From Vulcanimicrobiota bacterium (GTDB lineage: Bacteria > Vulcanimicrobiota > Vulcanimicrobiia > Vulcanimicrobiales > Vulcanimicrobiaceae), in assembly GCA_027306785.1 (NCBI GenBank), contig DAHUZB010000028.1, positions 1 through 64,000 on the forward strand: a stretch of 64,000 nt of DNA, written 5' to 3'. The translations under genes and the position numbers were made by a program. The notes under the pieces were generated by a model. It was given only the letters and a program-made list of their open reading frames with translations, did not search any database and was not told where the DNA came from. Of this stretch, positions 50,824-59,418 are shown piece by piece; position 1 is the stretch's first letter, and every line of letters begins with the position of its first letter.

Positions 50824-51964
50824 GCGCACCTTCGCGCTCATTGCGGCTGCCGCGGCACTTGCTTCGGGCTGCTCGGCGCATACGACCGGCGGCGCGGCCG
50901 CCGCGGAGAGCGTTCCCGTACGGACGGCGCAAGCCCGCACGGCGTCGTTCTCCGCTCCGCTCGAGCTCTCGGGATCGCTCGCGGCCGTTCGCAGCGTGAC
51001 GCTCGGCGCCGCCTCCGCCGGACGCATCGTCGCGGTGAACGTGCGCGTCGGCGACACGGTGCATGCGGGCGAATTGCTCGCGCAGGTCGATCCCACCATG
51101 TACAGCGCGCAACTGGCCGGCGCACGCGCCGGTGCCTCCGCGGCGGCCGATAGCGAACGCGCCGCGGATGCGGCGGTCGCTCAGGCGCAAAGCCGCCTGA
51201 CGCTCGCCGAGAGCACGGCGCGCCGCATGAGCGCGCTCTATGCCGCGGGTGCCATCTCGAAACAGCAGCAAGACGAATCGCAGGCGGGCGCTGCCTCGGC
51301 GCGCGCGGCGTACGCACAGGCGCAGGCCGGCCTTCAGGCCGCGCGCGGCCTCTCCGCACAGGCGCAAGCGGGCGTTTCGGCGGCCGCCGTACCGCTCGAA
51401 AACGCCTCGGTCACCGCGCCGTTCGACGGCGTCGTCACGCAGAAGCTGGTGGAGCCCGGCGCCGTCGTCGGCGCGGGCACGCCGATCGTCGCCGTGCAGA
51501 ACACGAGCGACCTCGAGCTCGACGTCGCTCTGCCCGAGGATCGCGCGGCGTCGCTGATGCCGGGCACCGCAGTCAACGTGGCGGTCGACGCGCTCGCGGG
51601 CGCCGCGATCTCCGGCCGCGTGCGCGCGGTCGTTCCCTCGGAGAATCCGGCGCTGCGCTCGGCAACCGTGCGCATCGCGATCGCGCCGCACGCGGGCCTG
51701 CTGCCCGGGATGTTCGCGCGCGTTCGTATCGGCGGCGCGCCCGAACGCGGTGTCGGCGTTCCGGTCGCCGCGCTCGTCACGCGAGCGGGCCAATCCGGCG
51801 TCTTCAGCGTCACCGCGAACACGGCGAGCTTCATTCCCGTGCAAACCGGCGCTTCGAGCGGCGGCCTGATCGAAGTGACCGGTGTGAAACCCGGGACGAC
51901 CGTCGCGGTGAGCAACCTTGCGCGTCTGACCGAAGGCGCGACCGTGAGCACGGAGCCGCGATGA
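50816..51964 (+). CDS. RND efflux periplasmic adaptor (membrane fusion protein), lipoprotein
   Basis: A 382-residue adaptor. The lipobox is LASGC (near Cys19). The lipoyl-like half-motif GRIVAVNVRVGDTVHAGELLAQVD and its partner VTAPFDGVVTQKLVEPGAVV flank an Ala-rich helical hairpin (about residues 90-190). The beta-barrel and membrane-proximal domains follow. It docks an RND pump to an outer-membrane channel, so the cell should have an outer membrane. Its stop overlaps the pump start (ATGA). Confidence 0.92.
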   Translation: MPRRTFALIAAAAALASGCSAHTTGGAAAAESVPVRTAQARTASFSAPLELSGSLAAVRSVTLGAASAGRIVAVNVRVGDTVHAGELLAQVDPTMYSAQLAGARAGASAAADSERAADAAVAQAQSRLTLAESTARRMSALYAAGAISKQQQDESQAGAASARAAYAQAQAGLQAARGLSAQAQAGVSAAAVPLENASVTAPFDGVVTQKLVEPGAVVGAGTPIVAVQNTSDLELDVALPEDRAASLMPGTAVNVAVDALAGAAISGRVRAVVPSENPALRSATVRIAIAPHAGLLPGMFARVRIGGAPERGVGVPVAALVTRAGQSGVFSVTANTASFIPVQTGASSGGLIEVTGVKPGTTVAVSNLARLTEGATVSTEPR

Positions 51965-54900
51965 GCGCGACCAATCTGCCCGGACGCATCGCGCGCTACT
52001 TCCTTACCTCGAAGCTGACGCCCGCGATCCTCATCGCGATCGCGGTGTGGGGTTTGCTCGCGATCTTCCAGACGCCGCGTCAAGAGAATCCGCAGATCAC
52101 GATGCCCGCGGCCACGATCGTGACGCGCTATACGGGCGCGAGTTCGGAAGAGGTGCAGCGCTTGGTCACCGAGCGCGGCGAGCGCGTGCTGCAAGAAGTT
52201 CCCGGTATCGAGCACATCTACTCGACCTCCACGCAGGATGCGTCGATCATTACCGTGCTCTTTCACGTGGGCGACGATCCGACCAAATCGTTCGTCAACC
52301 TCTACGATCAGATCTACGCGCATCTGAACGAACTGCCGCCGGGTGCATCGCAGCCGCAGATCACGCCGCTTTCCGTCGACGACATTCCGATCGTCGTGCT
52401 CACGCTGCACGGCAGCAGCTACGATCGCGGCGAGCTCACGCTCGCGGCGGAGCGTCTGATCGACGCGGTGCGTCCGATCGACGGCGTATCGACCATCGAT
52501 ACCTACGGCGGACGTCCGCGCGAAGTCAACGTCACGCTCGATCCCACCAAACTCGCCGCATACGGTATTTCGCCGCTGCAGATCGCACGCGCGCTCGGCG
52601 TCTCGAACGTATCGAGCCCGGTCGGTACGCTGCGCGACGGCGGTAACGAGATCTCGGTTCACGCGGGCACCGCGTATTCGAGCCTCGATCAGGTGCGCTC
52701 GCAGATCGTCAACGTCAGTAACGGGCAGCCGGTGACGCTCGGTCAAGTCGCCGAGGTACGCCTGGGCTTCGCGCCCGACGAGACGAGAACGCAATTCGGC
52801 TACGGCGGTGCCTCGCGCGCGAAGGACGCGGCACCGCAGCCCGCGGTGAGCATCGCGATCGCCAAGAAGGCCGGCACCAACGCGGTGACGATCGCGGATC
52901 GCGTGCTCGCCGCCGTCAACACGACGGAGCTTCCTCCGGGGGTGCACGTCACCGTCACCCGCAACGACGGCAACAAAGCCAATCTCGCCGTCAACGAACT
53001 CATCGAACGATTGGCCGAGGCGATCGTGATCGTCGTGCTGCTGCTGCTCGTGCTCGGCTGGCGCGAGGCGCTGATCGTCGCGACGGCGATCCCGCTCACG
53101 CTCTTCGTTACCCTCGGCGTCGGCATGCTGACCGGTCAGTCGATCAACCGCATCACGCTCTTCGCGTTGATCCTCGCGCTCGGGCTCCTGGTCGACGACG
53201 CGATCGTGATCGTGGAGAATATCCACCGTCACTTCCACGCCGAACCGGATCGGCCGCGCAGCGAATCGACGGTGCGCGCCGTGGCGGAGATCGGCAGCCC
53301 GACGACGCTCGCCACCGTCACCGTCATGCTCTCGTTTCTGCCGATGCTCTTCGTGACCGGAATGATGGGCCCGTACATGCGCCCGATTCCGCTCAACGTT
53401 CCGGTCGCCATGATCGCCTCGCTGCTCATCGCGTTCGCGATCACGCCGTGGGTCGCCATGCGTCTGCTCGGAAAGACGAAGCCGAAAGTCGAACACGGCA
53501 TACCGCGCTTCGTGCGTCCGTTCCGCAATTTGCTCTCGCGTCTGCTCGACGACGCGCGTCTCGGCAAGCTGTTCCTCGTCGGGCTGCTCGTCGCGTTTCT
53601 GATCAGCGCCGCATTGCCGGTCGCGACGCTCGTGAAGTTCCGTATGCTGCCGGACGCAAACGAAACCTCGTTCCTCGTCGCGATCGACGCCCCGCCCTCG
53701 AGCAGCGTCGCGCAGTCCGCGGCGATCGCCGATGCGGTCGGCGCGAAGCTCGCGACCTACCCCGAAGTGACGAATTACCAAGTCTTCTCGGGCATCAACC
53801 CCGTCCCCGATCTCGCTGCGCTGCTGCAGGGCACGGTCTTTCGCAATGCGGCGAATCAGGCCGACATTCGCGTGAACCTGTTGCCGAAGGCGGATCGTAA
53901 GGTGCAATCCGCGCCGTTCGTGGCGCAGATTCGCCCCGAACTGCAAAAGATCGCGGCATCCTACGGTGCGACGCTGCGGATTCTTCAAGTGCCGCCCGGG
54001 CCGCCCGTGCGCGACACGATTCTCGCGAAGATCTACGGGCCCGATCCCGAGGTACGACGCGCGATCTCTTCGCGGATCATCGGCATGATGCAGCGCGAAC
54101 CGGGTGTGGTCGACATCGATCCCAGCTACAAGGGGCTGCCCTCGGCGATCCAACTGCGGATCGACCAGCGGAAGGCCGCGCTCGCCGGCGTCGATGCGGA
54201 ATCGATCGCGCAGACGCTCGGCATGGCGCTGCACGGCGCGAGCGTCTCCACCCTGCACACGCCGAGCGACTCGCGCCCGGTCGGCATCTTCCTGCGCTTC
54301 GCGCCGCAATTCCGGCGCGATGCCGCGGCGCTCGGATCGGTGATGTTGCCGACGCGCGACGGCGGTCTCGTCCCGCTTTCGGCGGTGACGGATGTGGTCG
54401 CGACCGATACGGCGCAGCCGCTCTACCGTGACGACTACGAGAGCGTTACGTACGTCGGCGCCGATATGGCCGGACGCAGCTCGACCTACGCGGTGATCAG
54501 CATGGCGCTGCAACTCGCGCGACATCCGCTTCCCGCGGGTTACCGCGTGGATTGGGGCGGCGAATGGCATCTCACCAACACCGTCTTCGCCGATCTCGGA
54601 CGCGCGATGCTGATCGCGTTCATCCTGATCTACTTCCTGCTCGTCGCGCGCTTCCGCTCGTTTACGATTCCGCTCGTCGTGCTCGCGGCGGTGCCGCTCG
54701 CCGTGATCGGCGTGCTGCCCGGCTTCGCGCTGCTCGCGCCGTTCGGCGTCTACTTCTCGGCGACCGCGATGATCGGGTTGATCGCGCTCATCGGAATCGT
54801 GGTGCGAAACTCGATCATCTTGATCGAGTTCATCCAAGATAAACTCAAAGACGGTGTCGTGCTGCGGGATGCGCTCGTCGAAGCGGCGACCGCGCGCACG

Positions 54901-55395
54901 CGCCCGATCTTTCTCACCGCCGCGGCAGGCGTGCTTTCCTCGGTCGTGATCGCGGCGGATCCGGTGTGGAGCGGTCTCGCGTGGGCGCTCGTCTTCGGCA
55001 TGACCGCGTCGGCCGTGCTCTCGGTGCTCGCGATCCCGCTCATCTACAGCCGCGTCGCCGCCGGAAAGAGTGCCGCGCCGCGCGCCGAGGAGGCCCCCGT
55101 GGAACAGCGCGGACTCGAAAGCTTCGTGGAGTTCCCCGAACTCGACGGCTTCGTGCTCGAAACGCTTACGCTTCCGCGCATGCTCGAAGGCGAGAGCGTG
55201 GAGCTCGACGCCGAGGTCTTCCGCGGTGAAGGCGACGCGGTCGATGCGGTCGCGCGACTCGCCGGCGCATTCCGCGTGGATCGCTCGCGCATCTCATTCT
55301 CAAGTGCCTACGGACACCTACAAGGACAACAGTATCTCGTGCTACGTTCCGCCGACGGTAACGCGCCTTCGTGGAGGCCGTTCGAACATGCGTAA
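51961..55395 (+). CDS. RND family efflux permease with an unusual C-terminal extension
   Basis: A 1144-residue inner-membrane proton-driven pump of the AcrB/CzcA superfamily. It has the usual 12-helix plan with two large periplasmic loops. The proton-relay pair is D412/D413 in LLVDDAIVIVENIHRH, matching AcrB D407/D408. The substrate class (drug, metal or anion) cannot be assigned reliably. After the last helix the protein continues for about 107 residues (from about 1038), an acidic, Leu/Phe-rich segment that is absent from standard RND pumps and should face the cytoplasm. It lies between adaptor and channel genes with overlapping ends. Confidence 0.92.
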   Translation: MSATNLPGRIARYFLTSKLTPAILIAIAVWGLLAIFQTPRQENPQITMPAATIVTRYTGASSEEVQRLVTERGERVLQEVPGIEHIYSTSTQDASIITVLFHVGDDPTKSFVNLYDQIYAHLNELPPGASQPQITPLSVDDIPIVVLTLHGSSYDRGELTLAAERLIDAVRPIDGVSTIDTYGGRPREVNVTLDPTKLAAYGISPLQIARALGVSNVSSPVGTLRDGGNEISVHAGTAYSSLDQVRSQIVNVSNGQPVTLGQVAEVRLGFAPDETRTQFGYGGASRAKDAAPQPAVSIAIAKKAGTNAVTIADRVLAAVNTTELPPGVHVTVTRNDGNKANLAVNELIERLAEAIVIVVLLLLVLGWREALIVATAIPLTLFVTLGVGMLTGQSINRITLFALILALGLLVDDAIVIVENIHRHFHAEPDRPRSESTVRAVAEIGSPTTLATVTVMLSFLPMLFVTGMMGPYMRPIPLNVPVAMIASLLIAFAITPWVAMRLLGKTKPKVEHGIPRFVRPFRNLLSRLLDDARLGKLFLVGLLVAFLISAALPVATLVKFRMLPDANETSFLVAIDAPPSSSVAQSAAIADAVGAKLATYPEVTNYQVFSGINPVPDLAALLQGTVFRNAANQADIRVNLLPKADRKVQSAPFVAQIRPELQKIAASYGATLRILQVPPGPPVRDTILAKIYGPDPEVRRAISSRIIGMMQREPGVVDIDPSYKGLPSAIQLRIDQRKAALAGVDAESIAQTLGMALHGASVSTLHTPSDSRPVGIFLRFAPQFRRDAAALGSVMLPTRDGGLVPLSAVTDVVATDTAQPLYRDDYESVTYVGADMAGRSSTYAVISMALQLARHPLPAGYRVDWGGEWHLTNTVFADLGRAMLIAFILIYFLLVARFRSFTIPLVVLAAVPLAVIGVLPGFALLAPFGVYFSATAMIGLIALIGIVVRNSIILIEFIQDKLKDGVVLRDALVEAATARTRPIFLTAAAGVLSSVVIAADPVWSGLAWALVFGMTASAVLSVLAIPLIYSRVAAGKSAAPRAEEAPVEQRGLESFVEFPELDGFVLETLTLPRMLEGESVELDAEVFRGEGDAVDAVARLAGAFRVDRSRISFSSAYGHLQGQQYLVLRSADGNAPSWRPFEHA

Positions 55396-56674
55396 ACTCG
55401 CCATCCTCGCGCTCGCAAGCGCGATTGCCGGATTGCCGCTGATCGGGCGCGCCGCGACGCCGCTCTCGCTCGATCAGGCGATCACGATCGCGCTCCGAGG
55501 GAACCTCGACTATCGTCAGGCGCAAGCGCGCGCCGAGGCGATCGCGGGAAAGCTCCGTCAAGCCAACGCCCCCAAAGCGCCGTCGCTCGCGCTCTCGGAT
55601 ACCTACCAGTACGCGAATCCGGTCGCCAAGCTCAGCACGCCGGTGGGTTCGATTCCGTTCAGCACGGTAAACGCGACCAACGTGCCGCTGCTCTCGCTTC
55701 AGTACACACTCTTCGACGGCGGTGCGATCGCGGCACAAGCGGGCGCCGCGGCCGCCGATCTCTCGGCCGCCGAGGCGCAAGTGCAGGAATCCCGCGGGTC
55801 CACGATCGCCGTGGTCTCCAAGGCGTACTACGATCTCGTTGCGGCACTGCAGATGAAGGCGGTGGCGGATCACGGCGTCGATGTGGCGCGCGCGCACGAA
55901 CGTGAAGCGCGCACGATGCTCTCCGCGGGCACGATTCCGCGCGCCGATCTGCTTCGTGCGCAGGCCGAGCTCGCGGGCGAAGACGTCAACGCGATTGCGG
56001 CCGCGAACGCGGTGGCGCTCGCGCAGACCTCGCTCGACAACGTGCTCGACGTTCCGCTGACGACCGACTATCAGCCGACCGATCCGCTCGCGGCGTCCGC
56101 GCCGGAGTTCCGTCTCGAGAGTTTGCTCGCATCGGCTCATAGCGCGCGCGGCGAGTTGATCGCCGCACGCTTTGCGGTCGAGGCGGCGAAACACGCGATC
56201 GCGGCCGCACGCGCGGGCAGCATGCCCCGCGTGAACGCGGTCGTCGCCGACGGCAACACGCAGCCCGCGGTCGTCGGGGGCTATCACAATCAATTCAGCG
56301 TCGGACTCTCGGCCGTGTGGACGCTCTTCGATAACGGCTACACCGCCGGACGCGTGGCGGAAGCCGATGCGGGTCTGCGCGAAGCCGAGCTCGGTCTCGA
56401 GCAGATGACCAATGCGGTGGATTTGCAGGTACGGCAAGCCTATCTCAACGTCAACGATGCGCAGGCTCGCGTGGGTGCCGCGCAGCGGCTGGTCACGTTC
56501 AGCGACGAGAACCTGCGTCTCGCGCAAGTACGGTACCGTGGCGGCGTCGGCACCGCACTCGAACTTCAGGACGCCGATCTGCGCGATCGCACCGCGCATC
56601 AGACCCTCACCCAAGCTCAAGCCGCATTGCGGCAGAGCGTCGTGCAGCTTCGCTACGTGGCGGGGTTACTGTGA
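55388..56674 (+). CDS. TolC-family outer-membrane efflux channel
   Basis: A 428-residue outer membrane factor. It has a signal peptide (LAILALASAIAGLPL, cleavage near GRAA) and two Ala-rich repeats of the OEP fold, SLDQAITIALRGNLDYRQAQAR for the first and ELIAARFAVEAAKHAIAAAR for the second. The ATG at 55388 overlaps the pump gene by eight bases. Together with the adaptor and pump it forms a complete tripartite exporter. Confidence 0.9.
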   Translation: MRKLAILALASAIAGLPLIGRAATPLSLDQAITIALRGNLDYRQAQARAEAIAGKLRQANAPKAPSLALSDTYQYANPVAKLSTPVGSIPFSTVNATNVPLLSLQYTLFDGGAIAAQAGAAAADLSAAEAQVQESRGSTIAVVSKAYYDLVAALQMKAVADHGVDVARAHEREARTMLSAGTIPRADLLRAQAELAGEDVNAIAAANAVALAQTSLDNVLDVPLTTDYQPTDPLAASAPEFRLESLLASAHSARGELIAARFAVEAAKHAIAAARAGSMPRVNAVVADGNTQPAVVGGYHNQFSVGLSAVWTLFDNGYTAGRVAEADAGLREAELGLEQMTNAVDLQVRQAYLNVNDAQARVGAAQRLVTFSDENLRLAQVRYRGGVGTALELQDADLRDRTAHQTLTQAQAALRQSVVQLRYVAGLL

Positions 56675-56692
56675 CGGCGCAAGGAGTGATCG

Positions 56693-58114
56693 ATGAACAT
56701 CCTGATTCTCGGCGCCGGCTTCGCGGGGCATACGGCGGCGCTGCACCTCTCGCACCTGGTTCGGGGTAAGGCGCGCATCACGGTCGTCGCGCCGAAGAAC
56801 CGGTTCACGTGGTTTCCCAGTCTGATCTGGGTCGGCACCGGCACGATGAGCGAGGAACGCGTGCACTTCGAACTCGCGCCGGTCTACGAGAAACTCGGCA
56901 TCGAGTACGTGGACGGACGCGCCGAGGTGATCGCACCCGACGATCGCACCGTCACCGTGCGCCTTCCCGACGGATCGACGCAAACGATTGCGTACGATTA
57001 CGTGCTCAACGCGACCGGTCCGTATCTCAACTTCGAGGCGACGCCGGGCCTCGGGCCCGCGCATGGAACGACGCAGAGCGTCTGCTCGGTGGAGCACGCG
57101 GTCGCGGCGCGCGACGCCTATCTGGAGAGCGTCCGCGCGATGGAGCGCGGTACGCGGCAGCGCCTGGTCGTCGGCGTCGGACATCCGACCGCTACGTGCG
57201 AGGGCGCCGCGTTCGAATACATCATGAATCTCGATTGGGATCTGCGCAATCGCGGCCTGCGCGATCGCGCGGAACTGGTCTGGCTGACCAACGAGCCCGA
57301 CCCCGGCGATTTCGGCGTGGACGGCGTCGAGACGCGTAAGCGCGGCAGCGTGGTCACGGGCAAGGCGCTCGTGCAGATGCTCTTCGACGAGAACAACATC
57401 AAGACGATGATCGCGGCGGGCGTCACGAAGGTGGAGCCGGGCATCCTCAGCTACGATCAGGTCGGCGTCGATCCCGGCACGCTCACCTACGATTTCGCGA
57501 TGCTCATCCCGCAGTTTCGCGGGATTCCGATGAAGTACGTGGCGCGCGACGGCAGCGACATCACCGAGAAGATGGCGGCACCGAACGGCTTCATGCGCGT
57601 CGACGCGGATTACACGCCCAAGCCGTACGACGAGTATCGCGCGAACGATTGGCCGGCGCTCTACCGCTCACCGCACTACGAGAACGTCTATGCCGCCGGA
57701 ATCGCCTTTGCGCCTCCGCATCCGCTCTCGAAAGGGAAGAAGACCGCGGCGGGCACCGTGATTCAGGCGACGCCGCCGCGCACGGGGATGGCATCGGGGA
57801 TTATGGGCCGCACAGTCGCCTACAACATCGCCGATCAGATCGCGGGACGCGAGCCCTCGCATCACGCGCGCATGAGCGAGATGCCCGCCGCGTGCATCGC
57901 GTCGATGGGAAAATCGATCTGGAACGGATCGGCCGCATCGATCATCATGGTGCCGGTCGCTCGCGACTTTCAGAAGTATCCCGAGTACGGGCGCGATATG
58001 AACCTGTGCGATCTCGACGTCGGCATCGGCGGCGCGTGGACGAAGCGTCTGCTGCACGACGCCTTCATGTGGAAACTGCAAGCCAAACCCGGCTGGCAGA
58101 TGATACCGGAGTAA
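56693..58114 (+). CDS. sqr: Sulfide:quinone oxidoreductase-family flavoprotein
   Basis: A 473-residue FAD disulfide-reductase-like protein of the SQR/FCSD group, which oxidises sulfide to polysulfide or persulfide and passes electrons to the quinone pool. The FAD loop is ILGAGFAGHTAAL at the N-terminus. Three cysteines lie where SQR has its redox Cys: C131 (SVCSVEHA), C169 (ATCEGAAFEY) and C401 (PAACIASMG). It is longer than type I SQR (about 430), so the subtype is undecided. AAGGAG precedes the ATG. It is cotranscribed with the pump genes. Confidence 0.88.
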   Translation: MNILILGAGFAGHTAALHLSHLVRGKARITVVAPKNRFTWFPSLIWVGTGTMSEERVHFELAPVYEKLGIEYVDGRAEVIAPDDRTVTVRLPDGSTQTIAYDYVLNATGPYLNFEATPGLGPAHGTTQSVCSVEHAVAARDAYLESVRAMERGTRQRLVVGVGHPTATCEGAAFEYIMNLDWDLRNRGLRDRAELVWLTNEPDPGDFGVDGVETRKRGSVVTGKALVQMLFDENNIKTMIAAGVTKVEPGILSYDQVGVDPGTLTYDFAMLIPQFRGIPMKYVARDGSDITEKMAAPNGFMRVDADYTPKPYDEYRANDWPALYRSPHYENVYAAGIAFAPPHPLSKGKKTAAGTVIQATPPRTGMASGIMGRTVAYNIADQIAGREPSHHARMSEMPAACIASMGKSIWNGSAASIIMVPVARDFQKYPEYGRDMNLCDLDVGIGGAWTKRLLHDAFMWKLQAKPGWQMIPE

Positions 58115-58120
58115 GAAACG

Positions 58121-58228
58121 ATGGGAAAATTTTGGCGATATTTTTGGCCGTATCAGTTCTGGCGCTTCATCGTCATCAATAGCAAGATGTTCGCCATCGC
58201 GCGGGGCTGGATCGGCCCCGCCCACTAA
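58121..58228 (+). CDS. 35-residue aromatic small protein downstream of SQR
   Basis: An ATG six bases after the SQR stop opens a 35-residue frame, beginning MGKFWRYFWPYQFWRF and continuing with hydrophobic and basic residues to GPAH. Ten of the 35 residues are Phe, Trp or Tyr. The pattern fits a membrane-surface or single-helix peptide rather than random GC-rich coding, and the segment is clearly richer in A/T than its flanks. Its stop overlaps the convergent marR stop. It probably is the last gene of the pump/SQR operon. Function unknown. Confidence 0.6.
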   Translation: MGKFWRYFWPYQFWRFIVINSKMFAIARGWIGPAH

Positions 58229-58647
58229 AGGTGAAGGCGGGCGAGCACCGCTCGCTGTTCCGCGTTCAGGCGTGCGAGAAGGTTGCGGCGCACCGAGGCG
58301 GCGTGCACCGGCTGCGCAGCGGCGAGCGCCTCGCGACCGGCGCGGGTGAGCGTAACGCTCGAGCCGGTCTCGGGCGACTTCGCGCGCTTGATCAGGCCGC
58401 GCGCGTGCATGCGCGTGAGTTGGTGCGAGATGCGGCTCTTATCCCATTCGAGCGCCAGGGCGAGATCGCGCTGCGTCGTCGCTCCGCCGTTCTCGGCCAC
58501 GCGGAGCAGCACGCGATACTCCGCCGCCGAGATGCCCGTCGCCCCCGCGACCTCACGTTCGACATGGGAGAGAACCGCTTCCGCGGTGCGCTCGAACGCG
58601 CGCCACACCGCGAGCTCCGAGTCGCTCAAGCGATCGTTTGCCGTCAT
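58225..58647 (-). CDS. MarR family transcriptional regulator
   Basis: A 140-residue winged-helix repressor. The recognition helix region is TTQRDLALALEWDKSRISHQLTRMHARGLIKR, and the wing follows at SPETGSSVTLTRAGREAL. It is divergent from an SDR gene at 58711. Its promoter has TTGTCA, 17 bp, TACAAT, with the ATG nine bases after the -10, so its transcript is probably leaderless. The inducer is unknown. Confidence 0.9.
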   Translation of the reverse strand: MTANDRLSDSELAVWRAFERTAEAVLSHVEREVAGATGISAAEYRVLLRVAENGGATTQRDLALALEWDKSRISHQLTRMHARGLIKRAKSPETGSSVTLTRAGREALAAAQPVHAASVRRNLLARLNAEQRAVLARLHL

Positions 58648-58655
58648 CGACGCTC

Positions 58656-58717
58656 ATTGTACACGCCTGGGGTTGACATGACAACCTCTAGCCGCCTACA
58701 CTGGTTTGATATGTCAA
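58656..58717. promoter_or_regulatory. Divergent marR/SDR promoters with two palindromic sites
   Basis: Minus strand (marR): TTGTCA (58684-58679), 17 bp, TACAAT (58661-58656). Plus strand (SDR gene): TTGACA (58673-58678), 18 bp, TACACT (58697-58702). GGTTG-N6-CAACC (58671-58686) overlaps both -35 hexamers. A second palindrome, TTGATATGTCAA (58706-58717), overlaps the SDR start. Both are plausible MarR sites. Confidence 0.7.
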
Positions 58718-59406
58718 CAATGCATGCGGCGCTCATCGTCGGCGCTTCGCGCGGCATCGGCTACGCACTGGTCGAAACATATCTGCATCGGGGATGGCGC
58801 GTGGTCGCAACCGCGCGAGCCGGGCGCGACGGCGCACTTCCCGGCCTCCGCGATGCGATGCGCGATCGGCTCGAGATCGAGACGCTCGATATCACCCGGT
58901 CGACCGAGATCGAAGCGTTAGCGGTTCGTCTGAGCGGCCGCCGCTTCGAACTCCTGCTCGTGAACGCGGGCACGAAGAGCGACGAGACCGAAGCGCTTGC
59001 GGATGTCTCGACCGACGAGTTCGCGCGCGTGATGCACACGAACGCGCTGAGTCCCATGCGGGTCGTCGAGCGCTTCGCTCCGCTCGTTACGCCCGACGGA
59101 ACGATCGCGGTCATGTCGTCGGGTCAAGGCAGCGTCGCGAACAACACGAGCGGCGGGCGCGAGGTCTATCGCGCGAGCAAGGCGGCGCTCAACTCGCTCA
59201 TGCGCTCGTACGCCGCTCGCAGCGCGGTGCAGGCGCGAACGTTATTGCTGCTCGCGCCGGGGTGGATTCGCACCGATCTGGGCGGCCCCGACGCGCCGTT
59301 CGGTCTCGAAGAAGCGATTCCGCCGCTCGTCGAGACGATCGAGGCACAGCGCGGGCGCCCGGGCCTTCGCTATCTCGATCGCTTCGGGAGCGACGTACCC
59401 TGGTAG
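58711..59406 (+). CDS. Short-chain dehydrogenase/reductase
   Basis: A 231-residue classical SDR. The NAD(P) loop is IVGASRGIGYALVE, the NAG motif is LLVNAGTKSD and the catalytic Tyr/Lys pair is in EVYRASKAALN. The ATG at 58711 is preferred (58720 is possible); it lies nine bases after the -10, so translation is probably leaderless. It is controlled in all likelihood by the divergent MarR protein. The substrate is unknown. Confidence 0.87.
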   Translation: MSTMHAALIVGASRGIGYALVETYLHRGWRVVATARAGRDGALPGLRDAMRDRLEIETLDITRSTEIEALAVRLSGRRFELLLVNAGTKSDETEALADVSTDEFARVMHTNALSPMRVVERFAPLVTPDGTIAVMSSGQGSVANNTSGGREVYRASKAALNSLMRSYAARSAVQARTLLLLAPGWIRTDLGGPDAPFGLEEAIPPLVETIEAQRGRPGLRYLDRFGSDVPW

Positions 59407-59418
59407 GCGCGTCGCACT

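Noticed and set aside
51334-54837. 1167-codon open frame on the minus strand opposite the RND pump
   Set aside because: It is extremely rich in Asp, Arg, Glu and His with no domain, and the plus strand encodes an unmistakable RND pump.
58202-58220. CGGGGC/GCCCCG hairpin as a terminator between the small peptide and marR
   Set aside because: The stem is only six pairs, lies inside the peptide coding sequence and has no T tract.
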